This document shows, piece by piece, positions 45,414 through 54,332 of a DNA stretch of 64,000 nucleotides. The stretch comes from Paenibacillus sp. GTDB lineage: Bacteria; Bacillota; Bacilli; Paenibacillales; Paenibacillaceae. A program made the position numbers and the translations under genes. The stretch covers positions 1 through 64,000 of the forward strand of contig JAILZT010000006.1 in the NCBI GenBank assembly GCA_023512345.1. The letters are read 5' to 3'. The notes below the pieces were generated by a model. The model did not search any database. It was not told the origin of the DNA and saw nothing but the letters and a program-made list of their open reading frames with translations. How positions within the stretch are numbered: position 1 is the first letter of the stretch; each line of letters starts with the position of its first letter.

Positions 45414-46565
45414 ATGCTATATGTATACGGGCCATTGATGCCAATACGAATTTTGGAAGAGATCGTCTTTTGGAAAACCCAAGAGACGGAGCACACTGCT
45501 GTGATCAAAGCGATTATTCCCACCCTTGAGGAACCCTATGTGAAGCTGCTTGATGAATGGGCCATTGTTCTCGGTGCGACAGAAAAAGCTGCTCAGTCAC
45601 TCCTAAATTCTACCCTTAGCACCTCTATACCTAATCCGAAAATTCAAGAGGAAAAGACAGAGCATCTATTGCATATTTCCTGCAACCAATCACACGAATT
45701 CATTAGACAGTTGTATGCCATGATGGAGGGCAGTGCTGCTGTCAAAGAAGTACCACTGGCCGTAACCGTTCTACTGCATATCATCCGAGAATCCGAGTAC
45801 TTTCTAGAAGTCCTGGAGGGACTTGTTAACCCAGGAGTGATGCGTCAAGATGGCCCGGCGACTGCCCAAGCTGCCGATGGAGAACGCGAAACCGGATTGC
45901 CGCCGGCTCTTACACTATCAGAAGTTAACAGCCAAGAATCCATACCTATTGGGGGGCATCGATTACCTCCCCTTCCCTACCCCTATAATGCACTTGAACC
46001 CTACATCGATGAAAAAACCATGAGAATTCATCATGATAAGCATCATCAAAGCTACGTCGATGGACTAAACAAAGCTGAGCTACAGCTGGCTGACTCACGT
46101 AAAACCGGAAATTTCGATCTCGTCAAGCATTGGGAGAGAGAACTAGCCTTCCATGGAGCAGGCCATTACTTACACACCATCTTCTGGAACGTATTGTCCC
46201 CTTTAGGCGGCGGACGTCCATCTGGAGCCCTTATGGATGCACTGGACAGCAGCTTTGGCAGCTATGATAGCTTCAAGCAGCAGTTCAGTGAAGCCGCAGC
46301 AATGGTCGAAGGAGGCGGCTGGGCCATCCTTGTGTGGAGCCCGCGCAGCCGAAGACTCGAAATCCTGACAGCAGAAAAACATCAAAATTTATCGCAATGG
46401 GACGTTGTTCCCCTCTTAACCTTAGATGTATGGGAGCATGCTTATTATCTAAAACATCAAAATAATCGTGCCAATTATATAAAGGATTGGTGGAAAGTGG
46501 TCAACTGGCCCTATGTATCCAAACGTTATGCTCAAGCCATCCGGCTGATGTGGGAGCCTTACTGA
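45414..46565 (+). CDS. Fe/Mn superoxide dismutase fused to an N-terminal helical (DUF2935-like) domain
   Basis: 383 residues from the ATG with GGGAGGA 9 nt upstream. The C-terminal ~200 residues are a complete SodFM protein: the metal ligands are His in MRIHHDKHHQSYVDGL, His in FHGAGHYLHTIFWNV, and Asp and His in [13 protein letters not shown]. The N-terminal ~145 residues form two helical hairpins with E/H patterns (FWKTQETEHTAVIK, ISCNQSHEFIRQLYAMM, HIIRESEYFLEVLE), like the hemerythrin-like DUF2935 domain. A Pro/Ala/Gly linker (about 145-185) joins them. Superoxide dismutation is expected; what the extra domain adds, perhaps metal binding or sensing, is not known. A plain sodA lies 4 kb downstream. 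Confidence 0.88.
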   Translation: MLYVYGPLMPIRILEEIVFWKTQETEHTAVIKAIIPTLEEPYVKLLDEWAIVLGATEKAAQSLLNSTLSTSIPNPKIQEEKTEHLLHISCNQSHEFIRQLYAMMEGSAAVKEVPLAVTVLLHIIRESEYFLEVLEGLVNPGVMRQDGPATAQAADGERETGLPPALTLSEVNSQESIPIGGHRLPPLPYPYNALEPYIDEKTMRIHHDKHHQSYVDGLNKAELQLADSRKTGNFDLVKHWERELAFHGAGHYLHTIFWNVLSPLGGGRPSGALMDALDSSFGSYDSFKQQFSEAAAMVEGGGWAILVWSPRSRRLEILTAEKHQNLSQWDVVPLLTLDVWEHAYYLKHQNNRANYIKDWWKVVNWPYVSKRYAQAIRLMWEPY

Positions 46566-46600
46566 TCTCAGGACCAAGGAAAAGAAGCTGTACCTTAATG

Positions 46601-46638
46601 AAAAACCGGCCTTTGAGGAAATCCTCAAGGCCGGTTGT
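46601..46638 (-). terminator. terminator of folE
   Basis: AACCGGCCTTTGAGGA / TCCTCAAGGCCGGTT hairpin; the T-run is on the minus strand, 13 nt after the folE stop codon. It also lies just past the SOD fusion gene on the plus strand. Confidence 0.85.
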
Positions 46639-46650
46639 AGGTGTATATCC

Positions 46651-47244
46651 TTATTCTTTAATCAGTGCCAGAAACTCTGCTCGGGCGGCTGCATCTTCGC
46701 GGAAGGATCCTCTGGTTGCAAGCGTTACTGTCTTACTGCCAGGCTTCTTCACTCCACGTGAACACATGCAAAGATGCTCACCCTCCACAACAACTATCAC
46801 GCCATGTGGATGAAGCACCTCGGTCATTATATCCGCAATTTGTGCCGTAATACGCTCTTGAACTTGCAGGCGCCGACTTACCGCTTCTACCAGGCGGGCC
46901 AGCTTGCTGAGACCAGCGATCCGACCGCTTGGAATATAACCGATATGCACTTTACCGAAGAAAGGGGCCATATGATGTTCGCACTGACTGTAATAGACGA
47001 TATCCTTTACGATCACCAATTCTTCATGAGACTCATCAAAAGTGACGCCCAGCGCCTCTCGGGGATCTACTGAATATCCGCCGAATATCTCCTCGTACAT
47101 GCGCGTAACGCGCGAAGGTGTCTCCAACAGTCCCTCACGACCCGCGTCTTCTCCGATTAGCTCCAATATCTTCCCAACATGATACTCGATCTTCTCACGA
47201 TTCTCAGATACCTTGCCGTTTACGTATTCATTGACGCCCCCCAT
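46651..47244 (-). CDS. folE: GTP cyclohydrolase I
   Basis: 197 residues from the ATG with GGAGGGGGA upstream. Signature motifs: [18 protein letters not shown], the zinc ligands in [13 protein letters not shown] and [10 protein letters not shown], and [17 protein letters not shown]. It turns GTP into dihydroneopterin triphosphate, the first step to folate and, in many bacteria, a source for queuosine precursors. A queG gene follows nearby on the same strand. Single gene with terminator. Confidence 0.96.
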   Translation of the reverse strand: MGGVNEYVNGKVSENREKIEYHVGKILELIGEDAGREGLLETPSRVTRMYEEIFGGYSVDPREALGVTFDESHEELVIVKDIVYYSQCEHHMAPFFGKVHIGYIPSGRIAGLSKLARLVEAVSRRLQVQERITAQIADIMTEVLHPHGVIVVVEGEHLCMCSRGVKKPGSKTVTLATRGSFREDAAARAEFLALIKE

Positions 47245-47299
47245 GAAACTTCCCCCTCCCAAACCCGTACTGAATTAATTCTATCTATAACCGGGCCTG

Positions 47300-47548
47300 T
47301 TATTTCCCCTTGCGGTTTTGCCCTTTACCCTGAACTGGACCCCGTCCTGGATTCTGATTCTTCATCATTTGCTGAGCGCGCTGCATTTGCTTGCCATTCA
47401 GGTTATAACCCATTTGCTTGGCAACCTTTTGTAGCATTTCAGGATCATTTTGCATCGTTGTCATTTGTCTGCGCAGGTAGTATACACCAATGAAAAACCC
47501 ACCCAGAAGTCCCACGACCAACGTAATAATAGGAATTGCAATATCCAT
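47300..47548 (-). CDS. YneF/UPF0154-family small membrane protein
   Basis: 82 residues with one N-terminal membrane helix (IAIPIITLVVGLLGGFFIG) followed by YYLRRQMTTMQNDPEMLQKV, which matches the YneF family core. The Gln/Asn/Lys-rich tail is longer than in Bacillus. ATG with GAGGTGG upstream. Function of the family is not established. Confidence 0.88.
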   Translation of the reverse strand: MDIAIPIITLVVGLLGGFFIGVYYLRRQMTTMQNDPEMLQKVAKQMGYNLNGKQMQRAQQMMKNQNPGRGPVQGKGQNRKGK

Positions 47549-47647
47549 CTAAAATCCACCTCTATGCTTTATTGTCTGCTGCGCCGCAAGGCGTGCGAAT
47601 CTATCATAGCATTTCAAGAACGGGACAGCAATTGGCAATCCCAACCC

Positions 47648-48829
47648 TTACGGAAGTGAACTCAGCAATTTGTCCTGTGCCTTATTCAGCATCTCCACTA
47701 CCGTTTCGTGTTCCTCTTGCTCCAATGCCTGCCTAATGGCGGCTAGTGCTTCCAAACCACCTATCCGACTCAGTGACCACGCGGCTGTTCCACGCATCTC
47801 CGGGCGAGGCTCCTTCAGCATAATTTCCCGTAATTTAGGTATGGCCGATTCGTCTTTGAAATTGCCCAAACCAATAATTGCATTCCTTTGGATAGGCTTT
47901 TTACCTCTCCACGCTGCCGAGCTGCTTCCGAACTTCTCCTTGAACTCACGATTGCTAAGATCTAGGATGGGCAGCAGTAAAGGCTTGGCGATCTCAGGAT
48001 CGGGTAACAGCTGAGGACGATGATCCCAGTTCTTGCCGCGGTTATGCGGACAGACAACCTGGCATGTATCACAGCCGTATAATCGGTTGCCAATCTTCGT
48101 CATGTAATCGTCGCTTAAGAAGCCTTTGGTTTGTGTAAGGTAGGAAATACAGGCTTGGGCGTTAAGCTCTCCTGGACCTACCAAGGCTCCAGTAGGGCAG
48201 GCATCAATGCATTTTGTGCAGTCCCCGCATCCTTCTTGAACAGGTGTATCTGGTGCAAATGGGATGTTCGTAACCATCTCTCCAAGATAAATCCACGAAC
48301 CCCATTTAGGTGAAATGATGGAGCAGTTTTTGCCGCTAAATCCTATGCCTGCACGTTCCGCCACTGCACGATCAACTAGAACACCCGTATCCACCATACT
48401 CTCTAATACCGCATCAGGCACGCGATCACGTATGAAGTTCTCCAGCTTACCCAAAGCCTCACGCAGCACATGGTGATAATCTTGCCCCCATGACGCACGA
48501 GACAATATTCCTCTCCGTGCACCTGGCTCCGACTTCGGAGGATTCTCCATTTTGGAGGGATAAGCCACAGCTATAGCAATAATAGACATCGCCTCTCCTG
48601 ATTCCAGGGCAGGTATCGTTCTTTTATCCAGATCAGGCTCTTCAAAACCGGATTCATAACCCTTATCCCGGTGATCCTGAAGTATGCTTTTCAAAAAAAG
48701 AAACGGCTCCGCGGTTGCAAACCCGATATCATCAATACCGAGTGACGGTGCAGCAGCCTTAATCTCAGACTTTAGCTTGTCCCACTTGGAAGGCGGTGGA
48801 GCCATGGATGACTGATTGATTTTGTTCAA
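47648..48829 (-). CDS. queG: epoxyqueuosine reductase
   Basis: 393 residues. The cobalamin-dependent reductase core is followed by two 4Fe-4S motifs, GCGDCTKCIDACPTGAL and GCDTCQVVCPHN, and a C-terminal HEAT-like repeat region (EMRGTAAWSLSRIGGLEAL). QueG reduces epoxyqueuosine to queuosine at position 34 of certain tRNAs. The start is TTG, supported by AAGGAGAAGG upstream; the next in-frame ATG lacks a binding site. It starts 23 nt after lepB on the same strand. Confidence 0.94.
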   Translation of the reverse strand: MNKINQSSMAPPPSKWDKLKSEIKAAAPSLGIDDIGFATAEPFLFLKSILQDHRDKGYESGFEEPDLDKRTIPALESGEAMSIIAIAVAYPSKMENPPKSEPGARRGILSRASWGQDYHHVLREALGKLENFIRDRVPDAVLESMVDTGVLVDRAVAERAGIGFSGKNCSIISPKWGSWIYLGEMVTNIPFAPDTPVQEGCGDCTKCIDACPTGALVGPGELNAQACISYLTQTKGFLSDDYMTKIGNRLYGCDTCQVVCPHNRGKNWDHRPQLLPDPEIAKPLLLPILDLSNREFKEKFGSSSAAWRGKKPIQRNAIIGLGNFKDESAIPKLREIMLKEPRPEMRGTAAWSLSRIGGLEALAAIRQALEQEEHETVVEMLNKAQDKLLSSLP

Positions 48830-48852
48830 TTCCGCCTTCTCCTTTCAATCCT

Positions 48853-49470
48853 CTATAATGAATTCATCTTTGAAAACGGCCACCAAATAAAAGCAGCTTT
48901 TCCTACAATAATCTCTTTTGTAACAAAGCCAAAATATCGGCTATCCTTGCTGGCACCGGCGTGTCTGTTATCACCCATCACGAAAAAACCTTCTTCATCA
49001 ATGGTTATAGGAGCAAAGTCAGGGTCTTGAATGGCCGTATCAATGTATGGCTCTACCTTCATCTTTCCATTTACATATAATTGATGATTCCTAACTTCAA
49101 CAGTATCGCCAGGTATGCCGATCACTCTTTTCACCAGATACTCTTTCCGGCTATCTCCAATACTAGGATCGTGAAGAACAATGATATCCCCTCGTCTGGG
49201 GTTCGCGAATGATAGCACAATTTTATTAATGAACAACTTCTCGCCTTCCCACAGTGTCGGCTGCATAGACTGACCTTTAACCGTAGAAATATTAAAAACA
49301 AATATATTAAGCAAAGACATGAGGACAAACACAACAACCGTAGTAATTAACCAGTCTTTTAGCTCTGCTGCCCATCGTTTCCCTTGTGAGGGTTCTTGGC
49401 TCTTTCTTCGAGATGACCCGTATCTCTGCTGTCGGCTGCGCAGGTGTTCCTCTTCAACATTGTCGCTCAT
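48853..49470 (-). CDS. lepB: signal peptidase I
   Basis: 205 residues. One N-terminal membrane helix (about 38-58) is followed by the catalytic Ser in KGQSMQPTL and the Lys in VKRVIGIPGDTVE, then FFVMGDNRHAGASKDSR. It removes signal peptides from exported proteins on the outer face of the membrane. The basic cytosolic N-terminus is longer than usual. ATG with AGAGGGTG upstream. It precedes queG and is separated from the GNAT gene by a hairpin. Confidence 0.95.
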   Translation of the reverse strand: MSDNVEEEHLRSRQQRYGSSRRKSQEPSQGKRWAAELKDWLITTVVVFVLMSLLNIFVFNISTVKGQSMQPTLWEGEKLFINKIVLSFANPRRGDIIVLHDPSIGDSRKEYLVKRVIGIPGDTVEVRNHQLYVNGKMKVEPYIDTAIQDPDFAPITIDEEGFFVMGDNRHAGASKDSRYFGFVTKEIIVGKAAFIWWPFSKMNSL

Positions 49471-49518
49471 AATTCACCCTCTTATCACAATAATCAAAGC
49501 AATCACATAACAATAGAA

Positions 49519-49565
49519 AAGCATATCTCCCAGCCATTTGCAACGGCTCTTCAGAAGATATGCTT
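49519..49565 (-). terminator. terminator of the GNAT gene
   Basis: AAGCATATCT / AGATATGCTT outer stem with an inner AGCC/GGCT pairing; a modest T-rich run follows on the minus strand. It separates the acetyltransferase gene from lepB. Confidence 0.7.
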
Positions 49566-49650
49566 AATATAATGAAACAGACTATTCAGTCTCTATCGAT
49601 CTCTATACTATAGAATGATTCCGCTTACGCAGCCTAGAAGCAAAAGGGTG

Positions 49651-50070
49651 TTAACCAACAATACTTAGCTTCCTTACCGACTTGAAAATTTGATTCTCAT
49701 CATAACCCATAGCTTCATACAACGGCAGGGCAGTGGCATTATGTTCGTCTACAGCTACAAAAATTCCTTTGACTTTGCGTGCCTGGAACCTATTTTCCAT
49801 GGCGGTTACGAGGCTTCTACCGATTCCTCTGCGGCGAAAATCTGGGTGAACGGCAATTCGGAAATAACAACCGTGGTTCTGCTCAATCGTACCAATTAAC
49901 GCGCCAACAATCTCTCCCTGCTCTTCTGCAACTACAATGAGATCTGAATCCCATGAAAGCTGCCTGGAGAAAGGCTCCATCGTGTTCTCGAAACAATCTT
50001 CCGATAATGCATTCTGCAGCAGTTCAGTCACTGGACTAACGTCGCTTAATTGAAAGGAACGAACTTGCAT
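49651..50070 (-). CDS. GNAT-family N-acetyltransferase
   Basis: 139 residues. The acetyl-CoA-binding motif A is readable as VHPDFRRRGIGRSLVTAME, and motif B as AVDEHNATALPLYEAMGY. The acceptor substrate is unknown. ATG with AGGGAG 9 nt upstream. It appears monocistronic. Confidence 0.9.
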   Translation of the reverse strand: MQVRSFQLSDVSPVTELLQNALSEDCFENTMEPFSRQLSWDSDLIVVAEEQGEIVGALIGTIEQNHGCYFRIAVHPDFRRRGIGRSLVTAMENRFQARKVKGIFVAVDEHNATALPLYEAMGYDENQIFKSVRKLSIVG

Positions 50071-50223
50071 TCTTTAAAATCTCCCTTTTCTATGGCTTAT
50101 GATTTTACAAAAAGAAGGATTTCCCATAACAGTGTGGAGACGAAAAAAGCATCAAATAACGAGGAATACCTGCTTTTAAATCTATTAAAGCACACTTTTC
50201 TCATGATATCACGACTTTTCTTG

Positions 50224-50237
50224 TGAAAGCGCTTGAT
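50224..50237. promoter_or_regulatory. weak candidate cre (CcpA) site
   Basis: TGAAAGCGCTTGAT matches the catabolite response element pattern except at one conserved position near the 3' end. It lies in the 443-bp gap before sodA, nearly 180 bp upstream of the candidate sodA promoter, so its role is uncertain. The rest of 50071-50400 is AT-rich with no other signal I can support. Confidence 0.3.
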
Positions 50238-50400
50238 ATTAAGCGTTTACATTTATGGATCTCTAATATTTTCATATTTAGGGTAAAACAGGGGTATATT
50301 AAATTGTAAAATAGAGTGTTTTTTATGTTTACACAGCTTTTACAATAGCATGCCTTTTTTCTATTCGCCTAACTTTATAAACACAATAGTTTGTTTAATG

Positions 50401-50429
50401 TTGCAATATTGTTCCAGATACGGTTTAAT
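50401..50429 (+). promoter_or_regulatory. candidate promoter of sodA
   Basis: TTGCAA (50401-50406), a 17-nt spacer and TTTAAT (50424-50429). The resulting leader of about 78 nt carries a hairpin AGGTTAT / ATAACCT at 50459-50479 before the ribosome binding site. Confidence 0.45.
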
Positions 50430-50513
50430 GATAGTAGTCAGACGGGTACATATCCCATAGGTTATATTGGAAATAACCTTAAAAATTCAACTAAACTCAG
50501 GAGGGATTTTTCC

Positions 50514-51122
50514 ATGGCATTTCAATTACCATCACTTCCTTATCCGAACAACGCTCTCGAACCACACATCGATGCATTAACGATGGAGATTCATCACGAC
50601 AGACACCATAACGCATATGTGACTAACCTGAACGCCGCATTGGAAAAGGCACCCGAATTGCAAGACAAGAGCATCGAAGAACTTCTGACCGATCTGAACG
50701 CAGTACCAGAAGCCATCCGCACTGCAGTTCGCAACAACGGCGGAGGACACGCTAACCATACCCTTTTCTGGGAAGTTATCGGACCAAACGGCGGCGGTGC
50801 ACCTACAGGCGCATTGGCGGCAGCGATTGATAGCGAGCTTGGCGGCTTTGATAAATTCAAGGAAGATTTCGGTACTGCTGCTACTACCCGCTTCGGCAGC
50901 GGCTGGGCATGGCTCGTAATTAAAGACGGCAAGCTGGCTGTAACAAGCACTCCTAACCAGGATAACCCAATCAGTGAAGGCGCGACCCCACTACTCGGAC
51001 TTGATGTATGGGAGCACGCATACTACCTGAACTACCAAAACAAACGTCCGGATTATATCAAGGCGTTCTGGAATGTAGTGAACTGGGAAGAAGTTGGCAA
51101 ACGTTACGAAAGCTCCAAATAA
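50514..51122 (+). CDS. sodA: manganese-type superoxide dismutase
   Basis: 202 residues from the ATG with CAGGAGGG upstream. Metal ligands are His27, His82, Asp164 and His168 ([11 protein letters not shown] and [14 protein letters not shown]), in the arrangement of bacterial MnSODs. The GAAxxG-like and QDNP elements fit Mn rather than Fe preference, although this cannot be proven by eye. It removes superoxide in the cytoplasm. The longer open frame upstream is the untranslated leader. Strong terminator downstream. Confidence 0.97.
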   Translation: MAFQLPSLPYPNNALEPHIDALTMEIHHDRHHNAYVTNLNAALEKAPELQDKSIEELLTDLNAVPEAIRTAVRNNGGGHANHTLFWEVIGPNGGGAPTGALAAAIDSELGGFDKFKEDFGTAATTRFGSGWAWLVIKDGKLAVTSTPNQDNPISEGATPLLGLDVWEHAYYLNYQNKRPDYIKAFWNVVNWEEVGKRYESSK

Positions 51123-51141
51123 GATAATTTCTAATCATAAC

Positions 51142-51180
51142 AGAGCTCTCAGGCCAAATGGCTTGGGGGCTTTTTTTATT
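51142..51180 (+). terminator. terminator of sodA
   Basis: AGCTCTCAGGCC / GGCTTGGGGGCT stem with G-U pairs and a run of seven Ts. Confidence 0.82.
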
Positions 51181-51343
51181 AAAAAACAGGAAACGGTGGA
51201 AAGAAAAAAAAACCGCGGCCTCTAATAGGGGGGCACGGGGTTTAAGATAACTGTACAAAGTGCAACTATTCCACAGCTTGAGGAAAATAAACAGATTATA
51301 ACTGTATAAAGTGCAATTAGATTAAATTGATAGATAGTTGGCT

Positions 51344-52726
51344 CTATAGTGTTAATCCATCTTGTTCATCAAAGTAAGTATTCAGCAGCTTCAGAAAAAC
51401 GTTGGGAAAGGCATAATTGACCATATCCTCACGGGTAATCCAACGTACAGCCCCCATATCCTCTGGATTCTCCGTTCCGTCAGCAAATAGTTCAACCGCT
51501 AGGGGGGCGGGGGCGGGGCTCTCCGTCAACACTGTACCCTCTAGGGCTGCATTGTGGGACTGTGCACTTTCACCCTTAGCTCCATAAGGCAAACTGGTAA
51601 CTACGGCTGAGGAATCATGACCCTCCGTAGTAGGTGTGGTTACCACGCCTTGGGCTCCCGCGCGGTAAACCGCCCGCCCCTCTGCCGCCATCGGCTGCGG
51701 CAGGGCATCTTCCTCCCTGCAGCGATACACCTGCAGGGTCCAAACAATATGGCTGAATGTATGCTCCGCAGCCATCCAGTGACCCTCAGGCCGGGCAGAG
51801 ATCCCGGCCTTCACCAAGGACCGGCGCAGCCGGTCCTGCGCCGCGGCATCCGCCAGCCGCGCGCCTGGAGCGGCGCCTTCCGCAGGCGGCGCCGGCCAAT
51901 GCGGCAGCTCCCACATGCGGGCTAAAAGCCCGCTAGTCGGCCGCTGCCGGATGAGCACTCGGCCCGCGTGGGCACCGCGGCCCTCGATCAGAGCCGCAAG
52001 CCGCTCCTCCGGGCGCGGCGGCTTGGCCTTGGTCTTGACGGGCAGCGAGGTCTCGCAGCCCGCAATCCGCCCGGCGCAATGCTCCATCACCGGGCAGGTA
52101 AGGCACCTCGGCGACTTCGGTGTGCAGACGAGTGCCCCAAGCTCCATCAGCGCCTGGTTGAAATGTGAAGCCGTTCCCTCCGGGATCAGCTCTGCAGCCA
52201 GGCGCTCCATCTTGATTCGCGTGGGGCCTTTCGCGATATCATCCTCTATAAGGAAGTAACGAGACAGCACACGCATCACATTACCATCCACTGCAGGCTC
52301 TGGACGATTGAAGGCTATGCTTAGAATGGCTCCCGCAGTATATGGACCTACTCCTTTAAGACTGAAGACCGCTTCTTTATCATCAGGTACATTTCCACCA
52401 TACTGCTCTTTTACCTGTCTGGCTGCATGCTGCAAGTTACGTGCCCGGGAATAATAACCGAGTCCCTCCCAGCACTTGAGCACATCCTCCTCCGGAGCAT
52501 CTGCCAGCGCCTCCACCGAAGGAAATCTTTCAATAAAACGTTGGAAATACGGGATAACCGTATCCACTCTTGTCTGCTGAAGCATAATCTCCGACACCCA
52601 GATATAATAGGGATTACGGTGACGGCGCCACGGCAAATCCCGCTTCTGCTGGTGGTACCACTCCAGCAAATGATGGCTGAAAAATAATTTGGGTTCCTGA
52701 TGTACCTGCTGCTCCTGCTGTGTCAT
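51344..52726 (-). CDS. mutY: A/G-specific adenine DNA glycosylase
   Basis: 460 residues. N-terminal HhH-GPD glycosylase domain: WYHQQKRDLPWRRHRNPY, SEIMLQQTRVDTVIPYF, the helix-hairpin-helix GVGPYTAGAILSIAF and the catalytic Asp in PAVDGNVMRVLSR. The 4Fe-4S cluster cysteines follow (CTPKSPRCLTCPVMEHC). The C-terminal NUDIX-like domain recognises 8-oxoguanine. MutY removes adenine paired with 8-oxoG. Compared with the usual 350-390 residues it is long: a low-complexity stretch (about 51480-51660) interrupts the C-terminal domain, and the linker region near 51780-52100 is GC- and Ala-rich. Confidence 0.95.
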   Translation of the reverse strand: MTQQEQQVHQEPKLFFSHHLLEWYHQQKRDLPWRRHRNPYYIWVSEIMLQQTRVDTVIPYFQRFIERFPSVEALADAPEEDVLKCWEGLGYYSRARNLQHAARQVKEQYGGNVPDDKEAVFSLKGVGPYTAGAILSIAFNRPEPAVDGNVMRVLSRYFLIEDDIAKGPTRIKMERLAAELIPEGTASHFNQALMELGALVCTPKSPRCLTCPVMEHCAGRIAGCETSLPVKTKAKPPRPEERLAALIEGRGAHAGRVLIRQRPTSGLLARMWELPHWPAPPAEGAAPGARLADAAAQDRLRRSLVKAGISARPEGHWMAAEHTFSHIVWTLQVYRCREEDALPQPMAAEGRAVYRAGAQGVVTTPTTEGHDSSAVVTSLPYGAKGESAQSHNAALEGTVLTESPAPAPLAVELFADGTENPEDMGAVRWITREDMVNYAFPNVFLKLLNTYFDEQDGLTL

Positions 52727-52790
52727 AATGACTCCCTAGCCCCTTCCTTATTCACCGCCATACTTCTTTTACTCAAAGCGCGGGCTTATA

Positions 52791-53189
52791 TTATTGCGAC
52801 TGCTGCTCCACTACGGCAAAAGCTGAAGCCAAGCGTCGTTCATGCGTTATTGTAAGATGGATCTTATAGTTTTGCCCGCCCGGGAGCTCCAATCGGGACC
52901 AAGCCGCTGCGGATAACACAACTTCCGGCTTGCCCAGTTTGTCTGGCACAATCTCGATGTCTGTGAATCCAACTGTTTTCCCAATCCCGCAGCCAAATGC
53001 CTTAACGATTGCTTCCTTCGCCGAGAATCGACCGGCTACATACTCAGCCTGCCTGCTTCCCCTGCAGCGGCTTAGTTCTATCTCCCGAAGGGTCAGTATA
53101 CGCTCCAAGAGTCTATCCTTCAAGCGCCCTTCCATCAGCGATTGTATCCGTTCAATTTCCAGTACATCATGTCCAATTCCGTAAATCAA
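52791..53189 (-). CDS. acpS: holo-[acyl-carrier-protein] synthase
   Basis: 132 residues. GIGHDVLEIERIQ with the Mg-binding Asp at the N-terminus and RFSAKEAIVKAFGCGIG in the middle are diagnostic. It transfers phosphopantetheine from CoA to acyl carrier protein. The start is TTG, preceded by AAGGGG and GGAGG. It lies 64 nt upstream of mutY on the same strand. Confidence 0.95.
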   Translation of the reverse strand: MIYGIGHDVLEIERIQSLMEGRLKDRLLERILTLREIELSRCRGSRQAEYVAGRFSAKEAIVKAFGCGIGKTVGFTDIEIVPDKLGKPEVVLSAAAWSRLELPGGQNYKIHLTITHERRLASAFAVVEQQSQ

Positions 53190-53391
53190 ACCTCCACACC
53201 CCTTAAGAACATATATTCCCTAATATTTTGGAAAATGGTATGATATGACCATAAAAATTGTAGTCTTTCAAGATACTTTCTGCTATCTTAAAAGAAAACA
53301 CAGTTAAAGTCTATCTTGCACCATTTACAGAGTGTTTTTGTGACCAGATATATCCGTAAATGCAAGTCTATATAGGAGAGGGGAACGTTAG

Positions 53392-54213
53392 ATGCACCGC
53401 AATTTTGACATACCTGCCGGAGCGGATGCCGTCCTGCGCTGTTCGCACTTCCCTGCACAGAAGCAAGCCAAGAGCGTTATCGTAATTGCACATGGTTATA
53501 AGGGGTTCAAGGACTGGGGAATGTTCCCACATGTTGCAACCTCCCTCAGTAGAGAACATGAGGTCATCACCTTCAACTTCTCTCATGCCGGAATTGGAGA
53601 AGATCTTGAGACCTTCTCTGAGCTTGAGAAATTCGCCCGCAATACTTATCACCGGGAGCTGAAGGATTTAGAGGTTCTATTGTCTTATCTCAGTCAGCAC
53701 CCTAAGTTTGGCGGACTCCCGCTATTTCTACTGGGACATAGCCGCGGGGCTGGAGATTGTCTAATTTATACCCTAGATCATCCTGAAGAGATAGCTGGAG
53801 TCATCTCCTGGAACGGTATCACTAATCTGGACTTATTTACTGAAGAACAGAAACAGGATATGACTGAAAAGGGCCGCGCTTTTGTCCTCAATGGTCGGAC
53901 CGGCCAGCAAATGCCCCTGGATATTGTGATTCTTGAAGATCTTGAAACTCAGAAGGAACGTTATAACATACTCCAGCGAATGGAGAATTCCACCTTCCCT
54001 GTTGTTCTTATTCAGGGAGATCAGGACGGTGCGCATCTCCGTATGGGCTCGGAGCAATTAATATCTGTAAGACCAAATATTCCATGGATTCAAATTGCCG
54101 GGGGTAATCATACCTTTGGTTCCATCCATCCTTTTGCCGGTACAACCCCTCAGTTGGAGCAGGCGATAGCTGAGACTGAAGATTTTATAGATCGGACGCT
54201 TCAACAACTCTGA
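53392..54213 (+). CDS. alpha/beta hydrolase (cytoplasmic)
   Basis: 273 residues. Alpha/beta hydrolase fold with AHGYKGFKDWGMFPHVA, nucleophile motif LLGHSRGAGDC (Ser), an Asp in LIQGDQDGAH and His in AGGNHTFG. No signal peptide. Resembles serine hydrolases of the dienelactone/prolyl-oligopeptidase-like group; substrate unknown. ATG with AGGAGAGG upstream. The 200 bp before it show no strong promoter. Terminator downstream. Confidence 0.88.
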   Translation: MHRNFDIPAGADAVLRCSHFPAQKQAKSVIVIAHGYKGFKDWGMFPHVATSLSREHEVITFNFSHAGIGEDLETFSELEKFARNTYHRELKDLEVLLSYLSQHPKFGGLPLFLLGHSRGAGDCLIYTLDHPEEIAGVISWNGITNLDLFTEEQKQDMTEKGRAFVLNGRTGQQMPLDIVILEDLETQKERYNILQRMENSTFPVVLIQGDQDGAHLRMGSEQLISVRPNIPWIQIAGGNHTFGSIHPFAGTTPQLEQAIAETEDFIDRTLQQL

Positions 54214-54256
54214 TCTTACCTTATTACACTTTATAAGACCTTATCAACAAATCAAA

Positions 54257-54304
54257 ACCGCCGTGATACTCTGCGCTCATTGCAGAATCACGGCGGTTTT
54301 TTTG
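54257..54304. terminator. bidirectional terminator between the hydrolase and nadE
   Basis: AAACCGCCGTGAT / ATCACGGCGGTTT outer stem with an inner CTGC/GCAG pairing and a T-run; convergent genes meet here. Confidence 0.88.
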
Positions 54305-54332
54305 GGAACTATTCCTCTATCGATTTGAAATA

